Source: a virus. Taken from it: DNA of 21,946 nt. Position 1 is the first letter of the stretch; the number at the start of each line of letters is the position of its first letter. Below the pieces are notes generated by a model that did no database searches, was not told the DNA's origin, and was given only the letters and a program-made list of their open reading frames with translations. Position numbers and translations under genes: made by a program. Positions 1 to 7,784 of the stretch are shown here, piece by piece. The DNA is taken from positions 1 through 21,946 of the IMG/VR virus record IMGVR_UViG_3300046011_011804; one strand, 5' to 3'.

Positions 1-806
1 AACTAGCCCTCCGGCATGTTGGGTTCCTTGGCGGCATGCCGCCTGCCGTCAAGGGCCTGACAGATTATGCTTTTGCTGAGGGTGATCCGATATCGTTTGA
101 GTTTATGGAGTGGGAAGAGGCCGACGCATTTCAGGGTATCGGGCGAGTGCTGCGCAAAATGCGCGATTGGCTCATCTCCAAAGATGGTCTTGAACAGGCA
201 GACAGCATCATCCCTGAGTATGAAATCGAATCGCTAAAAAATATCAAGCCAACGCCTCAGCCGGATCCTGTTTCGGCCATGGCATCATATAACGAAGGGG
301 GCACAATGCCAACCGTTGAAGAACTGCAGGCAAAGATCAGCGAATTTGCCGAAAAAGAGACCAAACTCACCGAGCGAGTCACTGCTCTGGAAACAGAAAA
401 CGGCCTCCTCAAAACTGAGGCTGAGAACGTCAAGGCCGCTGCGCGCAAGGCAGATCACAATGCCTTTTGTGAGGCATTGGTCAAGGAAGGCAAAATGATT
501 CCTGCCAATAAGGAAGCTTTTGTCGAGCAGCTTGAGCTTGCGCACCAGGCCAGCCAGCGCAACTTTGCAGAGGGCGAAAAAACCCCAGAGCAGAAGCTCA
601 AAGAAACCCTTAGCTCTGCTCCCGTGGTTATCCAGTTCGTAGAGCTGGCAACGAATAAGCCAGCCTCAGCAGAGGATAGCGCTGGTGACAAGCTCGGCAA
701 AATGGCAGAGGCCCGCAGCAAGGATAAGGGGTGCTCCTTTAGTGAAGCATTGGTACAGGTTTGCCGCGAGAACCCTGAGCTCGAAAAAGCGTATCGCAAC
801 GAATAA
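1..806 (+). CDS. Mu gpI-like head maturation protease, C-terminal part with scaffold region (5' partial)
   Basis: The frame is open to the first base of the window (first full codon at position 3), so the N-terminal protease domain lies outside. The visible start reads LRHVGFLGGMPPAVKGL, a stretch typical of phage prohead protease/scaffold proteins, and it runs straight into the ATG at 36, so that ATG is probably not the real start. Around residues 95-145 (counted from 36) there is a charged coiled-coil-like helix, then a Glu/Lys/Ala-rich tail. In phage Mu, gpI is the head protease and its C-terminal part doubles as scaffold. It sits directly before a decoration protein and the major capsid protein, the expected order. 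The role as protease is inferred from position and family resemblance, since no catalytic residues are in view. Confidence 0.7.
   Translation, partial: LALRHVGFLGGMPPAVKGLTDYAFAEGDPISFEFMEWEEADAFQGIGRVLRKMRDWLISKDGLEQADSIIPEYEIESLKNIKPTPQPDPVSAMASYNEGGTMPTVEELQAKISEFAEKETKLTERVTALETENGLLKTEAENVKAAARKADHNAFCEALVKEGKMIPANKEAFVEQLELAHQASQRNFAEGEKTPEQKLKETLSSAPVVIQFVELATNKPASAEDSAGDKLGKMAEARSKDKGCSFSEALVQVCRENPELEKAYRNE
306..806 (+). CDS. Nested in-frame scaffold protein (Mu gpZ / lambda Nu3-like)
   Basis: An ATG at 306 lies in the same frame as the protease gene and is preceded by GAAGGGG at 294-300 with a 5-base gap, a much better ribosome site than expected by chance inside a gene. The product would be 166 residues, starting MPTVEELQAKISEF, and consists almost wholly of a charged coiled-coil helix followed by a Glu/Lys/Ala-rich tail, which is what capsid scaffolds look like. 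In Mu (gpI/gpZ) and lambda (C/Nu3) the scaffold is made from an internal start in the protease gene. That this internal start is used here is inference from the ribosome site and the composition. Confidence 0.55.
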   Translation: MPTVEELQAKISEFAEKETKLTERVTALETENGLLKTEAENVKAAARKADHNAFCEALVKEGKMIPANKEAFVEQLELAHQASQRNFAEGEKTPEQKLKETLSSAPVVIQFVELATNKPASAEDSAGDKLGKMAEARSKDKGCSFSEALVQVCRENPELEKAYRNE

Positions 807-839
807 AATCACAGTCCCCCTTTTTGTGGAGTTGTAAAA

Positions 840-1250
840 ATGGCCGTAGAAAACGGAATCCTTGACCTGAGCTTTGAAGCTGCAGAGGACCTTAGCAGCG
901 ACCAGTTCCGCATCGTTGTATTGGATGCTTCAACGCGCAAAGTGCGCCGCCCCGATCACGCAACAACCGACAAGCCCTTTGGTGTTCTGCAAAACGCTCC
1001 AGTAGCCGGGGAGGCTGCATCTGTGCGAGTGCTTGGGACCAGTAATGTCGTGCTTGGCGAGGCGGTTGTTGTTGGTGAGTACATCAAGCATGAATATGTG
1101 AGCGCTACCGATGCTGGCAAGGGTCTTGATGCAGATGGCATCAACGATGTCGCAATCGGGATGTGCATTCGCGGAGGGGCCGAAGATGAGCTTGGCGAAA
1201 TCCTGCTCAGCCCTGTTCCGTTCCAGGTTGGCGACACCACTGCCAGCTAA
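840..1250 (+). CDS. Capsid decoration (cement) protein, DUF2190-like
   Basis: A 136-residue protein just before the major capsid protein. The motif KPFGVLQNAPVAGEAASVRV at about residues 45-64, followed by repeated short beta-strand segments with Gly/Ala/Val, is typical of the DUF2190 family of small beta-rich head proteins that bind the outside of the capsid and stabilise it. Family members are about 100-140 residues, so this one is full length. The start at 840 has TGGAG about 9 bases upstream. It is part of the head gene run, 33 bases after the protease/scaffold gene. The family assignment rests on motif and position. Confidence 0.75.
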   Translation: MAVENGILDLSFEAAEDLSSDQFRIVVLDASTRKVRRPDHATTDKPFGVLQNAPVAGEAASVRVLGTSNVVLGEAVVVGEYIKHEYVSATDAGKGLDADGINDVAIGMCIRGGAEDELGEILLSPVPFQVGDTTAS

Positions 1251-1299
1251 TAGTTGACCGATAATAACCTGATCGCCTCTTACTAAAGGAGAATCGAAA

Positions 1300-2283
1300 A
1301 TGCCTCAGCCCGATGTCAGAGCGCAGATTGTTGCCGGTCCGCTGGCCAATGTGTCGCTACAATACCGCAACCAAGAATACGTTGCAGACCGTGTTTTCCC
1401 CTTGATTGATGGCTTGAGCCCCAAGGCCAAGATCACCAAGTACAACAAGGGCGATTATTTCCGCGATGAGGCTGGGGTCCGTGCTCCTGGTACTCGCGCA
1501 AACCGCTCAGGGTTTAAGCTGAGCTCAGTGTCTCTCAACACCGTGCAGTATGCCCACGCTGGGGTTGTTACCCGCGAGGACCTGCGCAATCAGGATGTTG
1601 AAGGGGCTCCAACCATCGATCTCAAGACCGATGCAATGGAGCTGGCCGCTGATAAAATTGACCTGAAAAAGGAACGTATCGTTTCCAGCTACGTCCGCGC
1701 TCAAACGTGGGCAGATGGCAACTCGGGCGGTGAAGACGCTGCCGGTGGTTGGGCTGCATCAAGCGGAAATACCTTTTTCGCAGATATGCGGTTGGGTATT
1801 AAAACCATCCAGAAAAACTCAGGGCGCACTCCCAACAAGTTGCTGGTGGATTTCCAGACATACCAGGGATTGCTCGATAGTGCTGATGTTCTGGACCGGT
1901 TGAAAATCACCGACAACAAGCTTGTCACTCCTCAGCTGGTTGCATCCCTGTTTGACCTTGATGAGGTTATTATTGGTAAATCGATTTACTCGACCGCCAA
2001 TGAGAAAGCAGATGGCACTGATTTTACTTCTCAGTACATTTGGGAAACCACCAGTGGCAAGGGTATGGGCTTCCTGTTCTTCGCGCCATCAAGCCCCCGG
2101 CTGCGCATGCCTTCGGCTGGATACCAGTACCGCATCAAGCAGGACAATGGGCTTGCCCGCCTTACCCGCGAATGGTACGAAGAGGCAGAGGATCAGTGGG
2201 TGTTTGAAGTCCGCGAAGAGACCGACATCGAGGTGTGCGGCTCTGATTGCGGGTATCTGTGGATTGACACATACGCAACCTGA
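1300..2283 (+). CDS. Major capsid protein
   Basis: A 327-residue protein with an excellent ribosome site (AAAGGAGAA at 1286-1293) directly after the decoration protein gene, the normal place for the major head subunit. The N-terminus (residues 8-40) with ANVSLQYRNQEYVADRVFP is typical of a family of phage coat proteins. A long charged helix-like segment lies near residues 100-135 and the C-terminus (about 245-320) is beta-rich. There is no long N-terminal delta domain, which agrees with a separate scaffold being made from the upstream gene. An HK97 fold is expected for this role but cannot be shown from sequence alone. High translation is expected and fits the strong ribosome site. Confidence 0.85.
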   Translation: MPQPDVRAQIVAGPLANVSLQYRNQEYVADRVFPLIDGLSPKAKITKYNKGDYFRDEAGVRAPGTRANRSGFKLSSVSLNTVQYAHAGVVTREDLRNQDVEGAPTIDLKTDAMELAADKIDLKKERIVSSYVRAQTWADGNSGGEDAAGGWAASSGNTFFADMRLGIKTIQKNSGRTPNKLLVDFQTYQGLLDSADVLDRLKITDNKLVTPQLVASLFDLDEVIIGKSIYSTANEKADGTDFTSQYIWETTSGKGMGFLFFAPSSPRLRMPSAGYQYRIKQDNGLARLTREWYEEAEDQWVFEVREETDIEVCGSDCGYLWIDTYAT

Positions 2284-2295
2284 TAGGACTATTCA

Positions 2296-2646
2296 ATGAG
2301 ACACATCAAAATTAAAGCCCCGAAAGGGGCAAAAGTAATGTTTCAAGGCACGCAAGATCTAATCCCTGATAATGTAGAATCAGAGGTTGTGCTCACAAGC
2401 TACTATCGGTCAAGAGTTTTGAGCGGGGCGCTTATTGATGTCCTTGGTGTAATTGCACACCCGGCGTACAATCAGGAGCCAGCGCAAAACGATGATCCTG
2501 TTTTTAGCGGAAAAGCAATCGATGATATGAGCAAAGAAGAGCTGCAAGAGTACGCAAATTTGCACGGTGTCGATCTTGATGGACGCAAAAGTATTGAAAC
2601 TCTGCGTGCGCAAGTACGCGAAATCGGCATCGAGGCCGGTGAATAA
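2296..2646 (+). CDS. Small head-region protein with C-terminal HeH/SAP-like helix pair
   Basis: A 116-residue protein between the capsid gene and the gp36-like connector. The N-terminal 60 residues look beta-rich. After a polar linker, the C-terminal 40 residues (MSKEELQEYANLHGVDLDGR, then an Arg/Glu helix) match the pattern of a HeH/SAP/LEM-like helix-extended-helix motif, often found on phage head proteins at this position and thought to bind nucleic acid or protein. Its stop overlaps the next start (TAATG at 2644-2648), so the two are translationally coupled. The exact function is unknown. Confidence 0.6.
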   Translation: MRHIKIKAPKGAKVMFQGTQDLIPDNVESEVVLTSYYRSRVLSGALIDVLGVIAHPAYNQEPAQNDDPVFSGKAIDDMSKEELQEYANLHGVDLDGRKSIETLRAQVREIGIEAGE

Positions 2647-3074
2647 TGGCGTATTGCACTATCAACGATATCATGGCCGTTGAGCCAGCAGATAGCCTTC
2701 TTGATCTCACCGATGATGAAGGGGCAGGTTCTATCGTTGATAGCAGGGTCAATGCGGCAATCAATGCAGCAGACGCTGAGATAGATTCGCACCTGCACGG
2801 GAGGGCGGGGGAGCTTCCCCTTTCCCCTGTGCCGGAGCTTATCAAAAACCTATCCTGTGAAATTGCAATCATTCGCCTTTACAAACGCCGCTTTGGGATG
2901 AACCTCCCCGAGGGGGTGCGCGAGCGGCTGCGGGCAACAGAAAAAAAGCTGGCCGATATTCAGGCGGGGCGTTCCCTTGTGAATACCGAACATCGCGAAA
3001 TGGCTCCGAGTGTTAGCGCAATAGTATCAAGCCCGGCGCAGCGCTTCACGGCATCAACCCTGGGTGGTTACTGA
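2646..3074 (+). CDS. Mu gp36-like head-tail connector protein (DUF1320)
   Basis: A 142-residue protein starting MAYCTINDIMAVEP, followed by an acidic stretch, then INAADAEIDSHLHGR and the helix PELIKNLSCEIAIIRLYKRR. This string is characteristic of the DUF1320/Mu gp36 family, mostly helical proteins that complete the head neck and connect it with the tail. The length matches the family. It overlaps both neighbours by a few bases (TAATG upstream, TGATG downstream at 3072-3076) and is followed by a gp37-like gene, the same order as in Mu. Function is by family and order. Confidence 0.8.
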   Translation: MAYCTINDIMAVEPADSLLDLTDDEGAGSIVDSRVNAAINAADAEIDSHLHGRAGELPLSPVPELIKNLSCEIAIIRLYKRRFGMNLPEGVRERLRATEKKLADIQAGRSLVNTEHREMAPSVSAIVSSPAQRFTASTLGGY

Positions 3075-3580
3075 TGCTTCGGGAAATTGAGGCGGGAGTA
3101 ATCGCACGGCTCAAGGTCGCGGGGCTCGGGGTTAAAAAAATCGGTTCTGCCGATGATGTTACCGGAATGAACACCCCCGAGATTGCGGTTGCTATCAACA
3201 CGGGGACCTTTGCGCCGCTCACCATAGAGAAACGGCGGCTCAACGTTACGATATCCGTGTATGTGCTCTTTAAGTGTTTGGGAAAACTCGATGAGCGCCA
3301 GCGCGGGATATATCCAATCGTTGAGGGTGTGGTTGGGTATCTGATGGGGCAAACCCTTGGGTTAAGTATCAACCCCATTGCTCCCCGTTCCTTTCGCGAT
3401 GCTACCCCACCGGAATATCGCGAGATTGGCCAGACTGTCTATCAGGTGGATCTCGAAACAGCCTATCCGGTGTCGGCGATTGACGAAAGCGAAGCGGTTG
3501 AGCTGGTAACCCTTGGGCTAAATTATTACATCAAACCGGGCGACGATGTTGCAGATGCCCAGGATATCGTGGAGATTTGA
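3074..3580 (+). CDS. Mu gp37-like tail terminator/completion protein (DUF1834)
   Basis: A 168-residue protein between the gp36-like and gp38-like genes. Its N-terminus has the amphipathic helix MLREIEAGVIARLKVAGLGV, followed by a beta-rich core with DERQRGIYPIVEGVVGYLMG near residues 73-92. This is the layout of DUF1834 proteins such as Mu gp37, thought to cap the tail end that joins the head. The start overlaps the previous stop (TGATG). Assignment is by order plus general pattern, so the family is likely and the precise role is inferred. Confidence 0.7.
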   Translation: MLREIEAGVIARLKVAGLGVKKIGSADDVTGMNTPEIAVAINTGTFAPLTIEKRRLNVTISVYVLFKCLGKLDERQRGIYPIVEGVVGYLMGQTLGLSINPIAPRSFRDATPPEYREIGQTVYQVDLETAYPVSAIDESEAVELVTLGLNYYIKPGDDVADAQDIVEI

Positions 3581-3582
3581 CG

Positions 3583-3774
3583 ATGAGAGCGAAACGGTTG
3601 TTTGTGCGCGCAGCAGTCGGGACCATGAAACTTGGCGGGGTCATTTTTGGAGACGCGCCGATTCACGTTGAAAATAAATTTTTGTTCAGGGCAGCACTTC
3701 GCAATGGTGCGCTGGTTGAGGTCTCTAACGATCTTGCTCTGGCAGTAAAAAAACAGTCCAAAAAGGAGCAGTAA
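3583..3774 (+). CDS. Mu gp38-like small tail protein (DUF2635)
   Basis: A 63-residue basic protein (MRAKRLFVRAAVG, ending in a Lys-rich tail) squeezed between the gp37-like gene and the sheath gene. Mu has a similarly short protein (gp38, DUF2635) at this position. The start at 3583 was chosen over an in-frame TTG at 3577 because GGAGA at 3571-3575 sits 7 bases before the ATG. The function of the family is not known. It may take part in tail assembly. Confidence 0.65.
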   Translation: MRAKRLFVRAAVGTMKLGGVIFGDAPIHVENKFLFRAALRNGALVEVSNDLALAVKKQSKKEQ

Positions 3775-3777
3775 GCG

Positions 3778-5190
3778 ATGTCCAGCCCCAACGTCTCTTT
3801 TTCCGATATTCCCAGCTCAATCAGAAAGCCTGGTGTGTATAGCGAGTTCAATTTGAACGCCGCCCGCCAATCGCTTCCTGCAAACGATGTATCGATGTTA
3901 ATCATCGCCCAGCGCCTTTCTACTGGAAGCGTTGCCGCCTTGGTCCCGACAAAGGTGTTCAGCGATGCCGATGCACGGCTTTACTTTGGAGCTGGGTCTC
4001 AGTGCCATCTGATGGTAAAGGCCGCTCTGGATGCAAACCCAAGCCTTGACCTGACCGTGTGCGCAGTGGCAGACAGTGGCGCAACCAAGGCAACCGGCAC
4101 TATCGCATTGTCCGGGACCGCGACCTCTGCGGGGGTGCTGCGGGCGTGGGTAGGCAATCGCGTTGCAGAGGTTGCTATCTCTTCCGGTGATCTGGCCGCT
4201 GCGATTGCAACCGCCCTGAATACCGCTGTTTCGGCAATCGCCCATGAACTGCCTGTTACCAGTGGCGTTTCAAGCGCCACCGTTACCCTTACCGCGCGCA
4301 ATGCCGGAACCGTTGGAAACTACATCCCTATTGAGTGCAGCTGCACTGCCGCAGGAATCACCGCAACCGTTACGGGGATGGCAAGCGGGGCAACCGATCC
4401 AGACCTTGGCGCAACAAACGGTGCGCTCGATACGGTGTTCCCCGGTAACTATGACATTATCTGCATCCCGTTTGTTGATTCCGGCAATTGGACCGACCTT
4501 GGCACCCATCTTGACGAAATCTCTGGACCGATGGAACAGCGCCCGGCTATCGGGGTGATACAGATGTTTGGCACAGCATCCGAGAGCACCTTGAACCATT
4601 GGCGAATTACCTGCGGATACCTGCCCAGCACAAAGAGCTGCCTCTTTGAAGTAGCCGCTGCATACGCCGCAGTTATCGCTTCGGAAAGCGACCCCGCGCA
4701 ACCGCTAAACAATCGGGTGCTCACCGGGATTGCTGCCCCCGACATTAGCAATCGGCTAACCAGAACCGAAATTGAGAGCCTGCTTGACAATGGCCTTACT
4801 CCAATGCACGTTATCGCTGGGGAGCGGGTCGCAATCGTCAGAGCAATCACCACCTACACCGAAAACGCACAGGGGATTGCAGACCCCGCGCGGCTGGATA
4901 TCTCAGTACCGCGGTCACTTGATTATGTGCGGTTTTCATGCGTCAGCCGGGTGTCGTCAAAGTTTCCTGCGCCGAAGAAAACGCTGCGCTTTAAAAAAGA
5001 CATTCGCTCAGAGCTGCTCGATGTGCTGCTGCAGTTGGAGAGCATCGAGATTGTCGAGAACATGGATTACTGGAAGGCTTATTTGGTAATAGAGGACGAC
5101 CTGCAAGACGCAACCCGAGTGAATGCACGAATCCCTGGTGCAATCGTAAAGGGCGCGCATGTGGTTGCTATGCGCATTGACCTGTTGTAA
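3778..5190 (+). CDS. Contractile tail sheath protein (Mu gpL-like)
   Basis: A 470-residue protein starting with the segment SFSDIPSSIRKPGVYSEFN, the classic N-terminus of Mu gpL-type tail sheath proteins. The central part (about residues 95-220) is a Thr/Ser/Gly/Ala-rich beta domain with the motif TARNAGTVGNYIPI, and the C-terminal third (about 340-470) ends with the conserved-looking DISVPRSLDYVRFSC and ARIPGAIVKGAHVVAMRIDLL-like segment. The sheath surrounds the tube and contracts during infection, driving the spike through the envelope. Length agrees with Mu L (about 495). The ribosome site AAAAGGAG lies just before the start. It is followed by the tube gene, as in Mu. Confidence 0.93.
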   Translation: MSSPNVSFSDIPSSIRKPGVYSEFNLNAARQSLPANDVSMLIIAQRLSTGSVAALVPTKVFSDADARLYFGAGSQCHLMVKAALDANPSLDLTVCAVADSGATKATGTIALSGTATSAGVLRAWVGNRVAEVAISSGDLAAAIATALNTAVSAIAHELPVTSGVSSATVTLTARNAGTVGNYIPIECSCTAAGITATVTGMASGATDPDLGATNGALDTVFPGNYDIICIPFVDSGNWTDLGTHLDEISGPMEQRPAIGVIQMFGTASESTLNHWRITCGYLPSTKSCLFEVAAAYAAVIASESDPAQPLNNRVLTGIAAPDISNRLTRTEIESLLDNGLTPMHVIAGERVAIVRAITTYTENAQGIADPARLDISVPRSLDYVRFSCVSRVSSKFPAPKKTLRFKKDIRSELLDVLLQLESIEIVENMDYWKAYLVIEDDLQDATRVNARIPGAIVKGAHVVAMRIDLL

Positions 5191-5196
5191 TCTCCA

Positions 5197-5216
5197 CGGG
5201 TGGAGCAGTCCACCCG
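5197..5216 (+). terminator. Hairpin between sheath and tube genes
   Basis: Seven perfect base pairs (CGGGTGG with CCACCCG) around a 6-base loop, immediately after the sheath stop. No run of T follows, so it is not a classical intrinsic terminator. It may act as an mRNA stabiliser or attenuator that sets the sheath-to-tube expression ratio. Confidence 0.35.
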
Positions 5217-5243
5217 GTTACTATTAAAAAATGAGGTGTGGCA

Positions 5244-5606
5244 ATGTCAGATGTATTAGTCTCGCGTTGTACTGTATCGATCAATACTGTGCAAGAAACT
5301 GATTTGAAAAATTTCAATGAGGGAGATCGGGAGCTTGCCGCTCCGGTCAATTTGATGCACAAGACAGGCTTCATCCAAAAAACAGCGCGTTATACTTTCA
5401 CGATGGATCGCGCTGTAAACGCAGCCGGATCGCCTATCAACTACGATACGCTCAAAGATGCAACCGTGGTGGTTGAGCGTGACGGAGGGAGCCGCGTGCT
5501 TTACAGTGGTGTGCGCACCATGATGATTGCCAGCGGGGGTATTGACGGGGAGAACGAGGAAGTTCAAACCATCACCTTTGGCGCTGTCAGCAGGACGGTT
5601 GAATAA
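5244..5606 (+). CDS. Tail tube protein (Mu gpM-like)
   Basis: A 120-residue beta-rich protein placed between the sheath and the tail assembly chaperone, where the tube protein lies in Mu and P2. The sequence alternates short strands (CTVSINTVQETDLKNF, TARYTFTMDRAVNAAGSPIN, ATVVVERDGGSRVLYSGVR), in keeping with the tube fold shared with the Hcp protein of type VI secretion. Size is close to Mu gpM (about 118). The start at 5244 was chosen over a GTG at 5238 because GAGGTG (5233-5238) precedes it by 5 bases. The stop overlaps the next start (TAATG at 5604-5608). Confidence 0.8.
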   Translation: MSDVLVSRCTVSINTVQETDLKNFNEGDRELAAPVNLMHKTGFIQKTARYTFTMDRAVNAAGSPINYDTLKDATVVVERDGGSRVLYSGVRTMMIASGGIDGENEEVQTITFGAVSRTVE

Positions 5607-6115
5607 TGGGACTCTTTGAAAAGCTCCGCGCAGGTACTGAAAACCGCAAAATCATCGAGTGGCCTGGGTGCACTGGGGCCATCGTTGGGCTGCGGGTCCT
5701 AAATGATAACGACTACCATGTTGCAGGACTTGCGGCAGACAACATCTATAAGGCCGCAGGGGTAAAAATAGCGATTGAAAACGCAGAGGCCTATGAGGCT
5801 GAGATTGCCACTCAGCTGCTATACCGCGCGTTGTCAAACTCTGAGGACGGCAGCAGTGTTGCCCCTGACATCACACAGTTTCGCATGTTGTTGACAAAAG
5901 GCGTTCGCGAGAAGCTTATCGATGAAATGCAGAGCTGGCAAGCAGAGTGCAGCCCCTCCCCCGGCAACATGGATGAAGGCGCTTTCGATGTGCTTTTTGC
6001 CCGTGTAAAAAAAAATGCCTCAGAGACAGTTCAGAGCGTCTCAGATATCGCTGTGCTGAAAAAGCTTATAGTTATTTTGGCAAGCCAGCTGTCGAGCTCA
6101 CAGACGGGCAGCTGA
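5606..6115 (+). CDS. Tail assembly chaperone, short (G-like) form
   Basis: A 169-residue, mostly helical and acidic protein in the slot before the tape measure gene, where lambda G, P2 E and their relatives sit. These chaperones bind the tape measure while the tube is built around it. The N-terminal region (residues 14-60) is a small globular domain and the rest is helical. The frame ends with the weak-looking tail LIVILASQLSSSQTGS after the shift site. The gene carries a slippery sequence near its end (see the frameshift entry), which is itself a hallmark of this family. Confidence 0.8.
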   Translation: MGLFEKLRAGTENRKIIEWPGCTGAIVGLRVLNDNDYHVAGLAADNIYKAAGVKIAIENAEAYEAEIATQLLYRALSNSEDGSSVAPDITQFRMLLTKGVREKLIDEMQSWQAECSPSPGNMDEGAFDVLFARVKKNASETVQSVSDIAVLKKLIVILASQLSSSQTGS

Positions 6116-6231
6116 TAGTACTCGCCGCGATGGAATCGGCGATAGCAGACAAGGACTCCCCACCTCCCTCGGGCGGGTCAAAAATCAAAGCTGCAGTGCA
6201 CAAGGTGGCGCGCCCCGATGTCAAAAAATAA
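5606..6231 (+). CDS. Tail assembly chaperone, frameshifted long (GT-like) form
   Basis: A -1 shift joins codons 5606-6064 to the frame running from 6064 to the stop at 6229-6231, giving about 208 residues. The added tail reads FGKPAVELTDGQLIVLAAME and then a Ser/Pro/Gly/Lys-rich end finishing in PDVKK, which looks like real protein, whereas the -1 frame just before the shift site is Cys/Arg-rich and does not. There is no good start codon for this segment as its own gene. Its end overlaps the tape measure start by 14 bases, the normal layout of lambda G-GT and P2 E-E'. The shift is inferred from the sequence and from the well-known conservation of frameshifting in tail chaperone genes. Confidence 0.7.
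6058..6064 (+). promoter_or_regulatory. Candidate -1 ribosomal frameshift site
   Basis: The heptamer GAAAAAG, read as G AAA AAG in the chaperone frame, lets tRNA-Lys slip back by one base. Downstream, CAGCTGTC (6086-6093) can pair with GGCAGCTG (6107-6114) to form an 8-bp stem including one G-T pair, although it is about 21 bases away, farther than usual. A second possible site is a run of nine A at 6007-6015 (read A AAA AAA). The -1 frame is open from there too, but its translation between the two sites is Cys/Arg-rich and less credible. Confidence 0.6.
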
Positions 6232-7780
6232 CACTGTAAGCATAAATATTCGCGGCAACCGCAAAGGGTTGCGCCGCGAGCTTGATGGCGCTCAAAAAGA
6301 TGTATCAAACTTTGCAAAGCGCAGTACTCAGGCCCTCTCCCCTTTACAAGACGCAGGTAAAAAGCTTGGCAAGTCACTCGTAGGCCCATTTGCAGGCCTT
6401 GCTGGTGGTGTCGCTATTGTTGCGGCTGCTCGAAACATAATGAATTTCGACAGAAGCCTGACAAGGCTTGCCATCAATGGCCGTCTGACAAAAAAAGAGC
6501 AATTCGAGTTGCGCGAAGAAATTGGAAAGCTCGGGATTGAGTTCGGCAAGTCACGAGAGCATGTGCTTGGCGGGTTGGATGCCATCGTTACACGCACCGG
6601 TGACATTAAATTCGCCAGAGATGTAATGAAGGATCTTGCCGTTGCCTCTACTGCTACCGGAACAAGCATGGAAGATCTCGGCGCGCTCGCATCTAACCTG
6701 CAACAGAAACTTGCGATCGGTCCAGAAGGGCTTGCAGAGGCACTCAATATTATCAACGTCCAGGGAAAAGAAGGCGCATTCACACTCGAAAAAATGGCTT
6801 CATTGGGAGAGCGCCTTTTTGCTGCGTCCGGGCGATTGGGCATGAAAGGTGCTGGTGACCTGAGAAAGTATGGTGCCCTTATTCAAATGTCAAAAATGGG
6901 CACTGGTAGCGAAGAACAGGCTACAACAGCAATGGAAAGAGTGCTTGACGCGATAATAGACAAACAGGACGTTATACGCAAAAAAGCAAAGTTTGATGTT
7001 TTTTCAAACAGATCTCTCCAGCAGTTCAAAAGTATCGATAAGATAGTAAAAGGCATTATTATAGGAACTGGTGGAAATGAAAAGGATCTTGGCGATATTT
7101 TTGGGGCTGAAGGTGTTCGCGGAATCGCCGAATTGGCGCGCTTATACAGGGAGACAAAGGGCTTTGATTTCTTTGACAAGCTCACAAATTCAGATGCAGG
7201 TCGAGCAAACGAAACGTTGAACGATGCTGCCCGTGCCATGGAAGACAGTGCATCAAAATTTGATAAATTGATGGCTATTCTTGAAAACGCATCTGACAAG
7301 CTCCTGGTCAAATCTATTGAAAACCTTAGCGTAGCTCTAACCGAACTGATGAACGACCCGCGAAAAGTCGATGATTTCATTGAGGATATTGGTAATATTG
7401 GGGCTGCTATTGCTGGACTGGTCAAAATTGTTGGCGGTGCCCTTGGTGTTCTTGAAAAATTTTGGAGCGTTGTTGACAAAATTGAAACTGCAGGAGACCC
7501 AAACTCATATAGTCCAACGAAAGGGGTCACTTCTGGGCGTGGTAATCGGCTCCACAAAAACGACTTGGCGAGACAGATGCGTATCGCTAACCGTGGGAAA
7601 GGTGTTTTTGATAGGGCCATTGTAAGTGGAAAAGTTGCTGAGAATCCTGGCTCAAAATCCGAGCAAGTTGTAAACATCACAGTATCCGATACGATGCAGG
7701 TCAGAGCGAGTGCTACTTCAAACGGCAGCACCTCAGCGGTCAGGGTAAACAAAAAAGACAACTCCTTTTTGGTGAAATAA
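6218..7780 (+). CDS. Tail tape measure protein (short)
   Basis: A 520-residue protein directly after the chaperone pair, with the usual overlap. It begins with Lys/Arg-rich sequence, then has a hydrophobic stretch near residues 53-72 (GPFAGLAGGVAIVAAA) and a second one near 389-411 (IGAAIAGLVKIVGGALGVL). Between them it is mostly charged helix (for example REEIGKLGIEFGKSREHVLG). This is the usual form of tape measures, which set tail length and may enter the membrane during DNA entry. At about 1.5 angstrom per residue a tail near 78 nm is expected, shorter than that of lambda. The start at 6218 has AAGGTGG at 6202-6208. Confidence 0.85.
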   Translation: MSKNNTVSINIRGNRKGLRRELDGAQKDVSNFAKRSTQALSPLQDAGKKLGKSLVGPFAGLAGGVAIVAAARNIMNFDRSLTRLAINGRLTKKEQFELREEIGKLGIEFGKSREHVLGGLDAIVTRTGDIKFARDVMKDLAVASTATGTSMEDLGALASNLQQKLAIGPEGLAEALNIINVQGKEGAFTLEKMASLGERLFAASGRLGMKGAGDLRKYGALIQMSKMGTGSEEQATTAMERVLDAIIDKQDVIRKKAKFDVFSNRSLQQFKSIDKIVKGIIIGTGGNEKDLGDIFGAEGVRGIAELARLYRETKGFDFFDKLTNSDAGRANETLNDAARAMEDSASKFDKLMAILENASDKLLVKSIENLSVALTELMNDPRKVDDFIEDIGNIGAAIAGLVKIVGGALGVLEKFWSVVDKIETAGDPNSYSPTKGVTSGRGNRLHKNDLARQMRIANRGKGVFDRAIVSGKVAENPGSKSEQVVNITVSDTMQVRASATSNGSTSAVRVNKKDNSFLVK

Positions 7781-7784
7781 AAAA

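Noticed and set aside
1254-1286. Promoter-like TTGACC and TACTAA before the major capsid gene
   Set aside because: The gap of 21 bases is too long for sigma-70 and the -10 is poor. Read-through from upstream is enough.
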